This document shows positions 16,773-25,545 of a stretch of DNA of 64,000 bases, piece by piece. Every line of letters starts with the position of its first letter. Positions within the stretch are counted from its first letter, which is position 1. The notes below the pieces were generated by a model. It was not told the origin of the DNA. It ran no database searches and worked only from the letters and a program-made list of their open reading frames with translations. Source of the stretch: CAYPGJ01 sp050174775 (lineage in GTDB: Bacteria > Planctomycetota > Phycisphaerae > Phycisphaerales > UBA1924); NCBI GenBank assembly GCA_050174775.1, contig JBFXJP010000001.1, forward strand, positions 558,001 through 622,000. Direction: 5' to 3'. A program made the translations under genes and the position numbers.

Positions 16773-19073
16773 GTGCGTAGATTCCTGATGGTCATTCTGG
16801 GTCTGGTGCTGGGGGTTATGGGGAGCGCGGTGCGCGCGCAGGTTGGGGGGGAGGTGGCGGTCGATCGAGAGTGGTTCGGGGTGGGGAACGTGGTGCGGGC
16901 GGGGTCGTGGGCCGGGGTGAGGGTGCGGGTGGAGGACCGGTCGGATCGGGCGAGGGAGGCGGTGGTGCGGCTGTCGGTGCGCGATCCGGACGGGGACACG
17001 TTGGTGTCGGAGCGCGGGGTGACGTTGAACCCGGGGGGGACGCAGGGTGTGTGGCTGTATGTGCCGCTGCCTTGGTCGACGACGACGATGAGCGCGTTCG
17101 ACGTGTCGGTGGAGGAGGTGGTGGGTGAGGGGGGGGGGAGGCGTTTGCTGGGGAGCGGGCGCGTTGGTCCCAAGGATGTGGCGCGCGATTCGGACCCGTT
17201 GATCGGGGTGCTGGGCGCGATGCCTGCTGGGGGGCTTGGGGCGTATGGGGTGACGCCTGAGGGGGCGGACGAGCCGCTGGGTGCGCACGAACTGACGCGG
17301 ATCGTGACAGGGCTGGAGCCTGGGGGATTGCCGGATCGGTGGATGGGGCTTGCTGCGTATGAGGCGCTGGTGTGGCTGGAGGGTGCGCCGGGCGCGCTGA
17401 CGGAGGGGCAGGCTGGGGCGATCGAGGAGTGGGTGCGTCGGGGCGGGAAGCTGGTGGTGTCGATGCCGTCGGTGGGGCAGGCGTGGCTGGACCCGCGCGC
17501 GAACCCGCTGGGGCGGATCATGCCGCTCGCCGGGATCGAGCGGCGCGAGTCGTTTGATCTGGAGCGGGCGCGGGCGTTGTTGCGGCCGAGGGACGGTGTG
17601 CCGCTGCCGCGGTCGAGGACGGTGCACCTGTTCACGGCGCGCGCGGGGGCGAGTGTGGCGGATGCGACGCCGGTGCTGCGGATCGACGACGGGGTGGTGG
17701 TGATGCGTCGGGTGTTGGACGCGGGGTCGGTGACGCTGGTGGGGTTCGATCTGTCGGATGTGACGTTGGGTGGGAACGTGGATGCGCAGATGTTCTGGCA
17801 TCGGCTGCTTGGGCGCAGGTTCGACGTGCTGAGCCGTGATGAGGTGCGCCGGCTTGTCGATGCGAACCGTGTGAATCTGTTCACGAGATCGCGGGCGTGG
17901 ATCGACGAGGGGATCGGGAACGAGATCGCCAAGAGCGGGAGCGCGTCGATCGGGGTGCTGCTCGCGTTGATCGTGTTCGCGGCGTACCTGGTGCTTGCGG
18001 GGCCCGGGTCGTATGCGGTGTTGCGGGCGAAGCGGGCGGCGCAATGGTCGTGGGTGGTGTTCGCGGGGATCGCTGGGGTGTTCACGGCGATTGCGTGGGG
18101 GGGCGCTGCGGCGACGCGTCCGCTCAAGACGGAGGTGAAGCACCTCACGTTCGTAGATCACGTGTACGGGCAGGCGCATGAGCGCGCGACGTCGTGGATG
18201 TCGGTGCTGCTGCCGTCGTACGGTGATCGGGAGGTGTCGATCGAGGGAGAGCAGGGGCCGGAGCGCGTGCACAACGCGTTGGCGCCCTGGCAGGACCCGC
18301 GCGTCCTGGCTGCTGCGAGTTTTCCGGACACGCGACCGTACGTGATGGATGCGCGCGATCCGTCGTCGCTGACGACGCCGGCGCGTTCGACGGTGAAGCA
18401 GTTCCGTGCGGATTGGCTGGGGGGGCCTGCTTGGAGGATGCCGACGCCTGTGCGGGAGGTGCGGGTTGTGGGGTCGGGGAGTGGGGGGGCGTTGACGGGT
18501 GTGCTGACGCACGAGTTGCCGGGGCCGTTGCGGGACGTGGTGATCGTGCTGGTGCGGTCGCAGTTGCCGCTGGGGGCCGTGCCTGCTGCTGGGGGGAGGA
18601 TCCTAGCGCAGACGTCCGCGTGGAGGCTGACGACGGCGTGGGAGGCCGGGAAGGAGTTGGATCTCGCGCAGACATTGACGCCGACGGGCGCGGCGGGCGC
18701 GGAGCAATACTTCGAGTCGTTGTCAAAAGAGGTTTCGCCGAGCCTGGGCGGTCCGTTCGCGGGGCCGGACGTGGGGTCGGGGTCGCGGGCGCTGCGTCGG
18801 TTTGAGGCGCTGGCGTGGCGGACGATGCTGGGCCCGCCGGATTATTTGAACCGGGGTGTGGATACGCAGTTTTTGTTGCAGGCGCGGGACGGCTTAGGGC
18901 CGGACATGGGTGTGTGGTTCACGCAGCCCTGCTTGATCATCGTGGGTCGGCTGGATGATGCGCCGTTGCCGATCCCGTTGCGTGTGGACGGGCGCGAGGC
19001 GCCGTCGGAGGGGCGGGTGGTGGTGCGCTGGGTGTACCCTCTGGCGCCGAGTCCGCCGGAGGTTCTGAGGTAA
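16773..19073 (+). CDS. Large exported membrane protein with amidotransferase-like middle domain
   Basis: A 766-residue protein with an N-terminal signal peptide (MRRFLMVILGLVLGVMGSAVRAQ). A beta-sandwich-like periplasmic domain (about 25-130) follows, then an alpha/beta segment (LVWLEGAPGALTEGQAGAIEEWVRRGGKLVVSMP) like the DJ-1/glutamine-amidotransferase fold found in envelope proteins. Two membrane helices lie near residues 390-410 (ASIGVLLALIVFAAYLVLAG) and 425-445. A second soluble region follows. No catalytic Cys is evident, so the middle fold is probably structural. It lies 29 bp upstream of the orphan ABC ATPase, so partnership with that ATPase is possible but unproven. The start is a GTG. 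Confidence 0.75.
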   Translation: MRRFLMVILGLVLGVMGSAVRAQVGGEVAVDREWFGVGNVVRAGSWAGVRVRVEDRSDRAREAVVRLSVRDPDGDTLVSERGVTLNPGGTQGVWLYVPLPWSTTTMSAFDVSVEEVVGEGGGRRLLGSGRVGPKDVARDSDPLIGVLGAMPAGGLGAYGVTPEGADEPLGAHELTRIVTGLEPGGLPDRWMGLAAYEALVWLEGAPGALTEGQAGAIEEWVRRGGKLVVSMPSVGQAWLDPRANPLGRIMPLAGIERRESFDLERARALLRPRDGVPLPRSRTVHLFTARAGASVADATPVLRIDDGVVVMRRVLDAGSVTLVGFDLSDVTLGGNVDAQMFWHRLLGRRFDVLSRDEVRRLVDANRVNLFTRSRAWIDEGIGNEIAKSGSASIGVLLALIVFAAYLVLAGPGSYAVLRAKRAAQWSWVVFAGIAGVFTAIAWGGAAATRPLKTEVKHLTFVDHVYGQAHERATSWMSVLLPSYGDREVSIEGEQGPERVHNALAPWQDPRVLAAASFPDTRPYVMDARDPSSLTTPARSTVKQFRADWLGGPAWRMPTPVREVRVVGSGSGGALTGVLTHELPGPLRDVVIVLVRSQLPLGAVPAAGGRILAQTSAWRLTTAWEAGKELDLAQTLTPTGAAGAEQYFESLSKEVSPSLGGPFAGPDVGSGSRALRRFEALAWRTMLGPPDYLNRGVDTQFLLQARDGLGPDMGVWFTQPCLIIVGRLDDAPLPIPLRVDGREAPSEGRVVVRWVYPLAPSPPEVLR

Positions 19074-19102
19074 GCACGGCGCGCGGCGCGAGAGAGCAGT
19101 CC

Positions 19103-20059
19103 ATGCCGATGATCGAGACGATCAATCTGACGAAGCGCTACGGGTCGCTGGTGGCGCTGAACAATCTGAACCTCACGGTGAACGAGGGGGATTGCTACGG
19201 GTTCATCGGGCCGAACGGGGCGGGGAAGACGACGACGATCAAGATCCTGGCCACGCTGCTCAAGCCGTCGTCGGGTCAGGCGATGATCAACGGGCTGACG
19301 GTGGGGTATCAGAACCGGCTGATCCGCCCGATCATCGGGTACGTGCCGGACTTCCTCGGCGCGTACGAGGACATGGTGGTGCAGGAGTATCTGGAGTTCT
19401 TCGCTTCGTGCTACGGCATCCACGGGGAGCAGCGCAAGCGCGTGGTGGTGGATGTGCTGGAGCTGACGGACCTGACGTACAAGGCGACCGCCGAGGTGAA
19501 CTCGCTCTCGCGCGGCATGCAGCAGCGTCTCTCGGTGGCGCGGGTGCTGCTGCACGATCCGAAGGTGCTGCTGATGGACGAGCCGGCGTCGGGTCTGGAC
19601 CCGCGGGCGCGGATCGAGATCCGGGAGCTGCTCAAGGAGCTGCGCCGGATGGGGAAGACGATCATCATCTCGTCGCACATCCTCAAGGAGCTTGCGGAGC
19701 TGTGCAACGTGGTGGGTGTGATCGAGAAGGGGGAGCTGATCTTCAGCGGGAGCGTGCGCGAGATCCTGTCGCGCGCGAAGGTGGGGCGGTCGGTGTCGAT
19801 CCGGGTGGTGGATCGGACGGCGGACGCGGCGCGGGCGCTCGCGAGCGCGCCGGGGGTTGCGAAGGCGTCGGTGGTGGAGGGGGATGAGGGGCCGGAGATC
19901 GCGGTGACGCTCGAGGACGGGAGCGGGGCGAGGTCGCTCGATCTCTCCGATCTGCCCTCTCGGCTGGTGAACGCCGGGTTCCGGATCACGCGCTTCAGTG
20001 AGGAGCAGGCGGACCTGGAGACGGCGTTCATGCGTCTGACGAAGGGTCTGGTGCAGTGA
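19103..20059 (+). CDS. ABC transporter ATP-binding protein (ABC-2 type)
   Basis: A 318-residue nucleotide-binding subunit. It shows Walker A (GPNGAGKTTT, near residue 40), the Q-loop region, signature LSRGMQQRLSVAR, Walker B LLMDEPASGLDPRA and the H-loop ISSHILKEL. A C-terminal extension of about 90 residues follows the ATPase core. The layout matches drug/gliding/ABC-2 ATPases (CcmA/NatA type). No ABC-2 permease is adjacent; only the upstream 766-residue protein has membrane helices. What it transports is unknown. Confidence 0.9.
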   Translation: MPMIETINLTKRYGSLVALNNLNLTVNEGDCYGFIGPNGAGKTTTIKILATLLKPSSGQAMINGLTVGYQNRLIRPIIGYVPDFLGAYEDMVVQEYLEFFASCYGIHGEQRKRVVVDVLELTDLTYKATAEVNSLSRGMQQRLSVARVLLHDPKVLLMDEPASGLDPRARIEIRELLKELRRMGKTIIISSHILKELAELCNVVGVIEKGELIFSGSVREILSRAKVGRSVSIRVVDRTADAARALASAPGVAKASVVEGDEGPEIAVTLEDGSGARSLDLSDLPSRLVNAGFRITRFSEEQADLETAFMRLTKGLVQ

Positions 20060-20084
20060 CCGCCACCGGAGCGCGGGGGCTCCG

Positions 20085-20090
20085 GTAGGA
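20085..20090 (+). promoter_or_regulatory. -10-like box TAGGAT upstream of the oligopeptidase
   Basis: TAGGAT lies 46 nt before the ATG at 20137 in the 77-bp gap after the ABC ATPase. No good -35 is visible. Confidence 0.35.
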
Positions 20091-20136
20091 TGGTTCGGTC
20101 CGGGGCTCGACGAACCCTCATTCGGAGACGCTTCTC

Positions 20137-22287
20137 ATGCGCACACGTTGGACCCCGCTCGCGCTGCTCGCGTGCCTCGGATCGCTGGCTGTTGCCGGCA
20201 CGCCGCTGCAGTATCCCAAGACGGACAAGGTCGATCAGGTGGACGAGTACCACGGCACGAAGGTGGCTGATCCGTACCGTTGGCTCGAGGACGACGCCCG
20301 CACGTCGGACAAGGTGGCCAAGTGGGTGGAGGAGCAGAACAAGGTCTCGTTCGGCTATCTCGAGCAGATCCCGCAGCGCGACGCGATCAAGGCGCGCCTG
20401 ACGGAGGCTTGGAACTACGAGCGGTTCGGGTCTCCGTTCAAGCGCGGCGGGCGGTACTTTTATTCCAAGAACGACGGGTTGCAGAACCAGTCGGTGCTGT
20501 ACGTGATGGAGTCGCTCCACGGCGAGCCTCGCGTGCTGCTCGATCCGAACACGCTGTCCGCCGACGGCACGGTGGCGCTCTCGGGCGTGTCGGTGTCGGA
20601 CGACGGGAAGCTGATGGCGTACGGGCTCGCGGCGTCGGGCTCGGACTGGAACGAGTGGAAGGTGCGGGACGTCGCCACGGGCAAGGACCTGGACGACCAC
20701 GTCAGGTGGGTGAAGTTCTCCTCCGCGTCGTGGACGAAGGACGGCAAGGGCTTCTTCTACTCGCGCTTCGACGAGCCCAAGGAAGGAGAGGCGTTCCAGG
20801 CGTCCAACGTCAACCAGAAGCTGTACTACCACAAGCTGGGCACGGCGCAGAGCGATGACGTTCTTGTGTATCAGCGGCCCGACCATCCCAAGTGGGGGTT
20901 CTCGGCGGGCGTGTCGGATGACGGTGATTACGTGTTCATCGGCGTGTGGGAGGCGGGCACGAAGAACCTCCTGTTCTACGCCCCGCTGGACGGCACGACG
21001 GACTTCAAGATCACGGAGCTCATCTCGGAGTGGGAGAGCGAGTACGACGTCGTCGGCAATGACGGGCCGATCTTCTACGTGAAGACGGACAACAACGCCC
21101 CGCGCGGCCGGCTCATCGCCATCGACTCGCGCAAGCCGGGGAAGGAGCACTGGAAGGAGATCATCCCGCAGGCGGCCGAGACGCTGCAGGGCGTGTCGTA
21201 CGTCGGCGGGAAGTTCGTTGCGTCGTACCTCAAGGACGCCACGACGCGCGTCCGCATGTACGACCTGGCCGGCAAGCACGTGCGCGACGTGGATTTCCCG
21301 GGGCTGGGCACGGCGGGCGGGTTCGGCGGCAAGAAGAGCGACACGGAGACGTTCTACGCGTTCACGACGTTCACCGCGCCCCCGACGATCTACCGCTACG
21401 ACATGGACACGGGGGCTTCGTCCGTGTTCCGTCAGGCCAAGACGGTGTTCAACCCGGACAACTACGAGGCCAAGCAGGTGTTCTACTCCTCGAAGGACGG
21501 GACGCGCGTCCCGATGTTCATCGTCCACAAGAAGGGCATCACGCTCGACGGCAACAATCCGACGCTGCTGTACGCGTACGGCGGATTCAACATCTCCCTC
21601 ACGCCTTCGTTCTCGATCAGCAATCTCTCGTGGGTTGACATGGGCGGCGTGTACGCCATGCCGAACCTGCGGGGCGGCGGCGAGTACGGGGAAGAGTGGC
21701 ACATGGCGGGCACGAAGACGCAGAAGCAGAACGTGTTCGACGACTTCATCGCGGCCGCGGAGTGGCTCATCGCGAACAATTACACGAACCCCTCGAAGCT
21801 GGCGATCAACGGCGGGTCGAACGGCGGGTTGTTGGTGGGGGCGTGCATGACGCAGCGTCCGGAGCTGTTCGGCGCCGCGATCCCGCAGGTGGGCGTGATG
21901 GACATGCTTCGGTTCCACAAGTTCACGATCGGGCGCGCGTGGGTGCAGGACTACGGCTCGTCGGACGACGCGGAGCAGTTCCGGGCGCTGCACGCGTACT
22001 CGCCGTACCACGTGCTGCTGCGGACGGCCAAGGAGGGCGGAAAGAAGTACCCGCCGACGATGGTGACGACGGCGGACACGGACGACCGGGTGGTGCCGGG
22101 CCACTCGTTCAAGTTCGCCGCGGCGCTGCAGGAGGCGCACCAGGGTGATGCGCCGGTGATCATCCGGATCGAGACGAAGGCCGGGCACGGGGCCGGGAAG
22201 CCGACCTCGAAGATCATCGAGGAGGCCGCGGACAAGATCGCGTTCCTAGTGAAGAGCCTCGGGATGAGCCCGACGCTGCCGAACTAA
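20137..22287 (+). CDS. Secreted prolyl oligopeptidase (S9A)
   Basis: A 716-residue serine peptidase with a signal peptide (MRTRWTPLALLACLGSLAVAG). Its propeller begins at the family motif DPYRWLEDD and is followed by an alpha/beta hydrolase domain. The catalytic triad is visible: Ser561 in NGGSNGGLL, the Asp of TDDRV (649/650) and His684 in AGHGAG. GGVYAMPNLRGGGEYGEEWH is also typical of the family. It would cut short Pro-containing peptides outside the cytoplasm. A TAGGAT box at 20085-20090 precedes a leader of about 40 nt. A strong terminator follows. Confidence 0.95.
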   Translation: MRTRWTPLALLACLGSLAVAGTPLQYPKTDKVDQVDEYHGTKVADPYRWLEDDARTSDKVAKWVEEQNKVSFGYLEQIPQRDAIKARLTEAWNYERFGSPFKRGGRYFYSKNDGLQNQSVLYVMESLHGEPRVLLDPNTLSADGTVALSGVSVSDDGKLMAYGLAASGSDWNEWKVRDVATGKDLDDHVRWVKFSSASWTKDGKGFFYSRFDEPKEGEAFQASNVNQKLYYHKLGTAQSDDVLVYQRPDHPKWGFSAGVSDDGDYVFIGVWEAGTKNLLFYAPLDGTTDFKITELISEWESEYDVVGNDGPIFYVKTDNNAPRGRLIAIDSRKPGKEHWKEIIPQAAETLQGVSYVGGKFVASYLKDATTRVRMYDLAGKHVRDVDFPGLGTAGGFGGKKSDTETFYAFTTFTAPPTIYRYDMDTGASSVFRQAKTVFNPDNYEAKQVFYSSKDGTRVPMFIVHKKGITLDGNNPTLLYAYGGFNISLTPSFSISNLSWVDMGGVYAMPNLRGGGEYGEEWHMAGTKTQKQNVFDDFIAAAEWLIANNYTNPSKLAINGGSNGGLLVGACMTQRPELFGAAIPQVGVMDMLRFHKFTIGRAWVQDYGSSDDAEQFRALHAYSPYHVLLRTAKEGGKKYPPTMVTTADTDDRVVPGHSFKFAAALQEAHQGDAPVIIRIETKAGHGAGKPTSKIIEEAADKIAFLVKSLGMSPTLPN

Positions 22288-22326
22288 GGGCCGGGGCCAC
22301 CTGGCTTCGGGCAACCTGAACCCCCT

Positions 22327-22361
22327 CCCGCCCCTGTGTCCGCAGGGGCGGGTTTGTTTTT
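22327..22361 (+). terminator. Rho-independent terminator after the prolyl oligopeptidase
   Basis: A perfect 10-bp stem with arms CCCGCCCCTG and CAGGGGCGGG, a 6-nt loop, and the T-run TTTGTTTTT immediately after. It insulates the fusA promoter. Confidence 0.93.
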
Positions 22362-22402
22362 GGAGGAGCCGGTGCGCGGCTAGGCCCTGGGGGGTGGATC
22401 TC

Positions 22403-22430
22403 TTGACCCGGGCCAAGGGGGGGTTACACT
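22403..22430 (+). promoter_or_regulatory. Sigma-70-like promoter of fusA
   Basis: TTGACC (22403-22408) and TACACT (22425-22430) are separated by 16 bp. This is the best -35/-10 pair in the window, as expected for a highly expressed gene. Transcription would begin near 22437. Confidence 0.75.
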
Positions 22431-22436
22431 GCCTGT

Positions 22437-22724
22437 TCGGGTGCGGATAGGCCGCGCCCTCGACATCCGGAGTCACGGCCATGAGCCAGTCCGACGAGGA
22501 CGACTCCGGCCCCGAGGTTACCTGAGGCGTCGATCGCATCGACAAGGGGCCTTGAGGGCCCGAGCGTCAGGAATCCGTGAGTCTCACGCCGAAGGGTTCG
22601 CCCGGAGGGCGTTCGAGACCGAAGATCACCCCTTTGCAGCGTCAGTGTCGCCTTGAGCGCGGGATGTCCGCGACGAGGTTTCCCCGATCAGTCACCCGCA
22701 CGCACGAACCCACGAGCCAGCCCC
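22437..22724 (+). promoter_or_regulatory. Long structured leader of fusA with a possible 14-codon upstream frame
   Basis: About 288 nt separate the inferred start site from the fusA ATG. The leader contains an ATG-to-TGA frame of 14 codons (22481-22525, MSQSDEDDSGPEVT). A series of short stems follows: GTCGA/TCGAC (22529-22543), GGGCC/GGCCC (22547-22561), GTGAG/CTCAC (22577-22587) and CGCCC/GGGCG (22599-22611). No poly-T follows any of them. The upstream frame has no clear Shine-Dalgarno, so its translation is doubtful. Confidence 0.4.
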
Positions 22725-24848
22725 ATGTCCATGTTCTCGTCCGATCTCCGATACGTCCGCAACTTCGGCATCTGCGCCCATATCGACGCAGGCAAGACGA
22801 CCGTCTCCGAGCGCATCCTGTTCTACACCGGGAAGAACTACAAGCTCGGTGAGGTGCACGAGGGCACCGCGACCATGGACTTCCTGCAGGAAGAGCAGGA
22901 GCGCGGCATCACGATCCAGTCGGCCGCGACGACGTGCCCGTGGGAGCGTCACGGTCAGATGTACAAGATGAATCTGATCGACACGCCCGGTCACGTGGAC
23001 TTCACGATCGAGGTGGAGCGCTCGCTCCGCGTGCTGGACGGCGCGGTGGCGGTGTTCGACGGCAAGGAGGGCGTGGAGGCGCAGTCCGAGACGGTGTGGC
23101 GTCAGGCGGACCGGTACCGCGTGCCGCGTCTGTGCTTCATCAACAAGATGGACAAGGCGGGTGCGGACTTCGAGTTCTCGTTCAACTCGATCCTGAAGCG
23201 TCTGGGCGCGAATGCGATCCCGATCCAGATGCCCCTCGGGCAGGGCTCGACCCTGGAGGGCATCATCGACCTGGTGACGATGCGGGCGTTCTACTTCGAC
23301 GCGTCGGAGCTGGGCGCGAAGATCACGGAGAAGGACATCCCGGAGAACCTGGCGGAGTCGGCGGCGCAGTGGCGGCACATGCTGCTCGAGAAGGTGGCGG
23401 AGCTGGACGACTCGCTCATGGAGAAGTACCTCTCCGACGAGCCGATCTCGGTGGACGAGATCAAGAAGGCGCTCCGCGCGAACACGATCACGCGCAAGTG
23501 CTACCCGGTGCTGTGCGGGGCGGCGCTGCGGAACATCGGCGTGCAGCGGCTGCTGGACGCCGTGGTGGATTATCTCCCGGCGCCGACGGAAGTGGAAGAG
23601 GTGCAGGGGACCGATCCGCGCGACAAGGAGAAGCGTCTGAGCCGTCCGCACTCGTCGGACGCGCCGTTCTCCGCGCTGGTGTTCAAGGTGGTGTCGGACG
23701 CGCACGGCGACCTGACGTACGTGCGGATCTACTCGGGCAAGCTGAAGAAGGGCGATCGCATCCTGAACCCGGGCAACGGGAAGAAGGAGATCGCGTCGCG
23801 TATTTACGAGATGCACGCGCAGCACCGCAACCCGCTGGAGGAGACGGGGGCGGGGAACATCGTGGCCGTGGTGGGTCTGAAGGACTCGATCACGGGCGAT
23901 TCGCTGTGCGATCCGGACAACCAGATCATCCTGGAGCGCATGTCGTTCCCGGAGCCGGTGATCTCGATGTCGATCGAGCCCAAGAGCGCGGACGACAAGC
24001 AGAAGCTGTCGGTGGCGCTGGTGACGATCCGTCGCGAGGACCCCTCGTTCCGGTCGCACTACGACGAGGAGACGGGGCAGACCATCATCGCGGGCATGGG
24101 CGAGCTGCACCTGGAGATCATCAAGAACAAGCTCGTGCGCGACATGAAGGTCAACGTGGACGTGGGCAAGCCCCGCGTGTCGTACCGCGAGACGATCGTG
24201 GGCTCGGCGGAGCGGATCCGCGGCAAGTTCGTCAAGCAGACGGGCGGGCGCGGTCAGTTCGGCGACTGCACGATCGACCTCGAGCCGTACACGGAGGAGC
24301 AGGCCAAGGCGGACGGGCTTGATTTCACGGACAACGTCGCGTGGGAGAACAAGGTTGCGCAGGGGCGCATCCCGAAGGAGTTCATCCCGTCGGTGGAGTA
24401 CGGCGTGCGGCAGGCGGCGCTCTCGGGCGTGATGGCCGGCTTCCAGCTCATCAACATCAAGGTGACGCTGACGGACGGCTCGTATCACCCGGTGGACTCA
24501 TCGCAGGTGGCGTTCGAGCAGGCGGGCCGGCTCGCGCTGCACGAGGCGTGCGCGAAAGCGGGGATGACGCTCCTCGAGCCGATCATGAAGGTTGTGATCA
24601 CGGTGCCGGAGGAGTACTTCGGCAACATCACGGGCGATATCTCGTCGCGTCGCGGCATGATCGTCGACACGGAGGAGCGCGGCAATGTCCGGCTCGTGAC
24701 GTGCGAGGTGCCGCTGTCGGAGCTGTTCGGCTATACGACCACACTGCGTTCGATGTCGCAGGGTCGGGCCACGTCGTCGATGGAGCCGCTGACGTACCGT
24801 CCGTTGCCCCCGAGCATGGCCAAGGAAGTGGTGGCCGCGAACGCCTGA
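22725..24848 (+). CDS. fusA: Translation elongation factor G
   Basis: A 707-residue translational GTPase that drives ribosomal translocation. G-domain motifs are AHIDAGKTT, RGITIQSAATTC (switch I), DTPGHVDF and NKMDKAGAD. Domain II contains FSALVFKVVSDAHGDLTYVRIYSGKLKKGD. Domains III to V are complete, ending in the EFG-C region (ITVPEEYFGNITGDISSRRG). The ATG at 22725 was used; a second ATG two codons on (22731) is also possible. Codon use is more even than in neighbours, as for highly expressed genes. A paralogue elsewhere is common in this phylum, so this may be one of two EF-Gs. Confidence 0.97.
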   Translation: MSMFSSDLRYVRNFGICAHIDAGKTTVSERILFYTGKNYKLGEVHEGTATMDFLQEEQERGITIQSAATTCPWERHGQMYKMNLIDTPGHVDFTIEVERSLRVLDGAVAVFDGKEGVEAQSETVWRQADRYRVPRLCFINKMDKAGADFEFSFNSILKRLGANAIPIQMPLGQGSTLEGIIDLVTMRAFYFDASELGAKITEKDIPENLAESAAQWRHMLLEKVAELDDSLMEKYLSDEPISVDEIKKALRANTITRKCYPVLCGAALRNIGVQRLLDAVVDYLPAPTEVEEVQGTDPRDKEKRLSRPHSSDAPFSALVFKVVSDAHGDLTYVRIYSGKLKKGDRILNPGNGKKEIASRIYEMHAQHRNPLEETGAGNIVAVVGLKDSITGDSLCDPDNQIILERMSFPEPVISMSIEPKSADDKQKLSVALVTIRREDPSFRSHYDEETGQTIIAGMGELHLEIIKNKLVRDMKVNVDVGKPRVSYRETIVGSAERIRGKFVKQTGGRGQFGDCTIDLEPYTEEQAKADGLDFTDNVAWENKVAQGRIPKEFIPSVEYGVRQAALSGVMAGFQLINIKVTLTDGSYHPVDSSQVAFEQAGRLALHEACAKAGMTLLEPIMKVVITVPEEYFGNITGDISSRRGMIVDTEERGNVRLVTCEVPLSELFGYTTTLRSMSQGRATSSMEPLTYRPLPPSMAKEVVAANA

Positions 24849-24881
24849 TCGGCGGGTTGAGGCAGCCGGAATGATCCACAG

Positions 24882-24908
24882 CGCCCGGCGAGCACGCCGG
24901 GCGTTTTT
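24882..24908 (+). terminator. Rho-independent terminator after fusA
   Basis: A 9-bp stem (arms CGCCCGGCG and CGCCGGGCG, tetraloop AGCA) followed directly by TTTTT. Confidence 0.93.
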
Positions 24909-24917
24909 CATGGGCGG

Positions 24918-24923
24918 TACACT
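24918..24923 (+). promoter_or_regulatory. -10-like box TACACT before the adenosyltransferase
   Basis: TACACT, identical to the fusA -10, ends 13 nt before the ATG at 24937 and immediately follows the fusA terminator. No Shine-Dalgarno is seen. Confidence 0.5.
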
Positions 24924-24936
24924 GACGCGTGACGCC

Positions 24937-25527
24937 ATGGTGCACCTGACGCGGATCTATACGAGGTTCGGCGACGCCGGCGAGTGCATGCTGGGCGACG
25001 GGAGCACCGTGCCCAAGACGTCGGTGCGCGTGGGGGCGTACGGGGCCGTGGACGAGGCGAACGCGGGGCTGGGGCTGGCGGAGTGTGACGCGGCGTCCGC
25101 GCCGAAGATTCAGTGTGTGCTGCGATCGATCCTGCAGGATCTGTTCGATGTGGGGGCGGACCTGTGCACGCCGATCACGGCGCAGGAGAAGGCGGGTGAT
25201 CGCAACCGCATCTCGCAGGCGCAGGTGGATCGGCTGGAGCGGCTCATCGACGAGCACAACGCGGCGCTGCCGACGCTCAAGTCGTTCGTGCTGCCGGGGG
25301 GGACGCGGCTTGCGTCATCGCTGCACCTGGCCAGGACGCTGGTGCGTCGCGCGGAGCGCGAGGCGACGGTGTTGATCAACGCAGAGCCTGCGGCCACGAA
25401 CCGTCTTGCCGTGGTGTACCTGAACCGGTTGTCCGATCTGTTGTTTGTGCTGGCGCGGGTGGCGAATCTGCCGCCGGCCGGCGGCGGGGATGTCCTCTGG
25501 ACGCCCGGCGCGAACCGTCCCTCCTGA
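24937..25527 (+). CDS. PduO-type cob(I)alamin adenosyltransferase
   Basis: A 196-residue enzyme that transfers the adenosyl group of ATP to cob(I)alamin. Landmarks are the N-terminal ATP-binding TRIYTRFGDAGECMLGDG, VGAYGAVDEANAGLGLAE, the FVLPGGTRLASSLHLARTLVRRAEREA core, and NRLSDLLFVLAR. All are standard for PduO/MMAB-type ATRs. The ATG at 24937 places the TRIYTRxGD motif six residues from the start. It implies a B12-dependent enzyme in this organism, such as methylmalonyl-CoA mutase or MetH, not seen here. Confidence 0.93.
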   Translation: MVHLTRIYTRFGDAGECMLGDGSTVPKTSVRVGAYGAVDEANAGLGLAECDAASAPKIQCVLRSILQDLFDVGADLCTPITAQEKAGDRNRISQAQVDRLERLIDEHNAALPTLKSFVLPGGTRLASSLHLARTLVRRAEREATVLINAEPAATNRLAVVYLNRLSDLLFVLARVANLPPAGGGDVLWTPGANRPS

Positions 25528-25545
25528 AGTGAACGCTGAGCCGAG

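Noticed and set aside
22437..22724. tmRNA, RNase P RNA or SRP RNA in the fusA leader
   Set aside because: None of the expected start or core sequences of these RNAs is seen; the segment lies between the promoter and the EF-G start.
20460..24488. Long antisense frames over the oligopeptidase and fusA
   Set aside because: Arg/His-rich antisense translations of highly conserved genes, without motifs.
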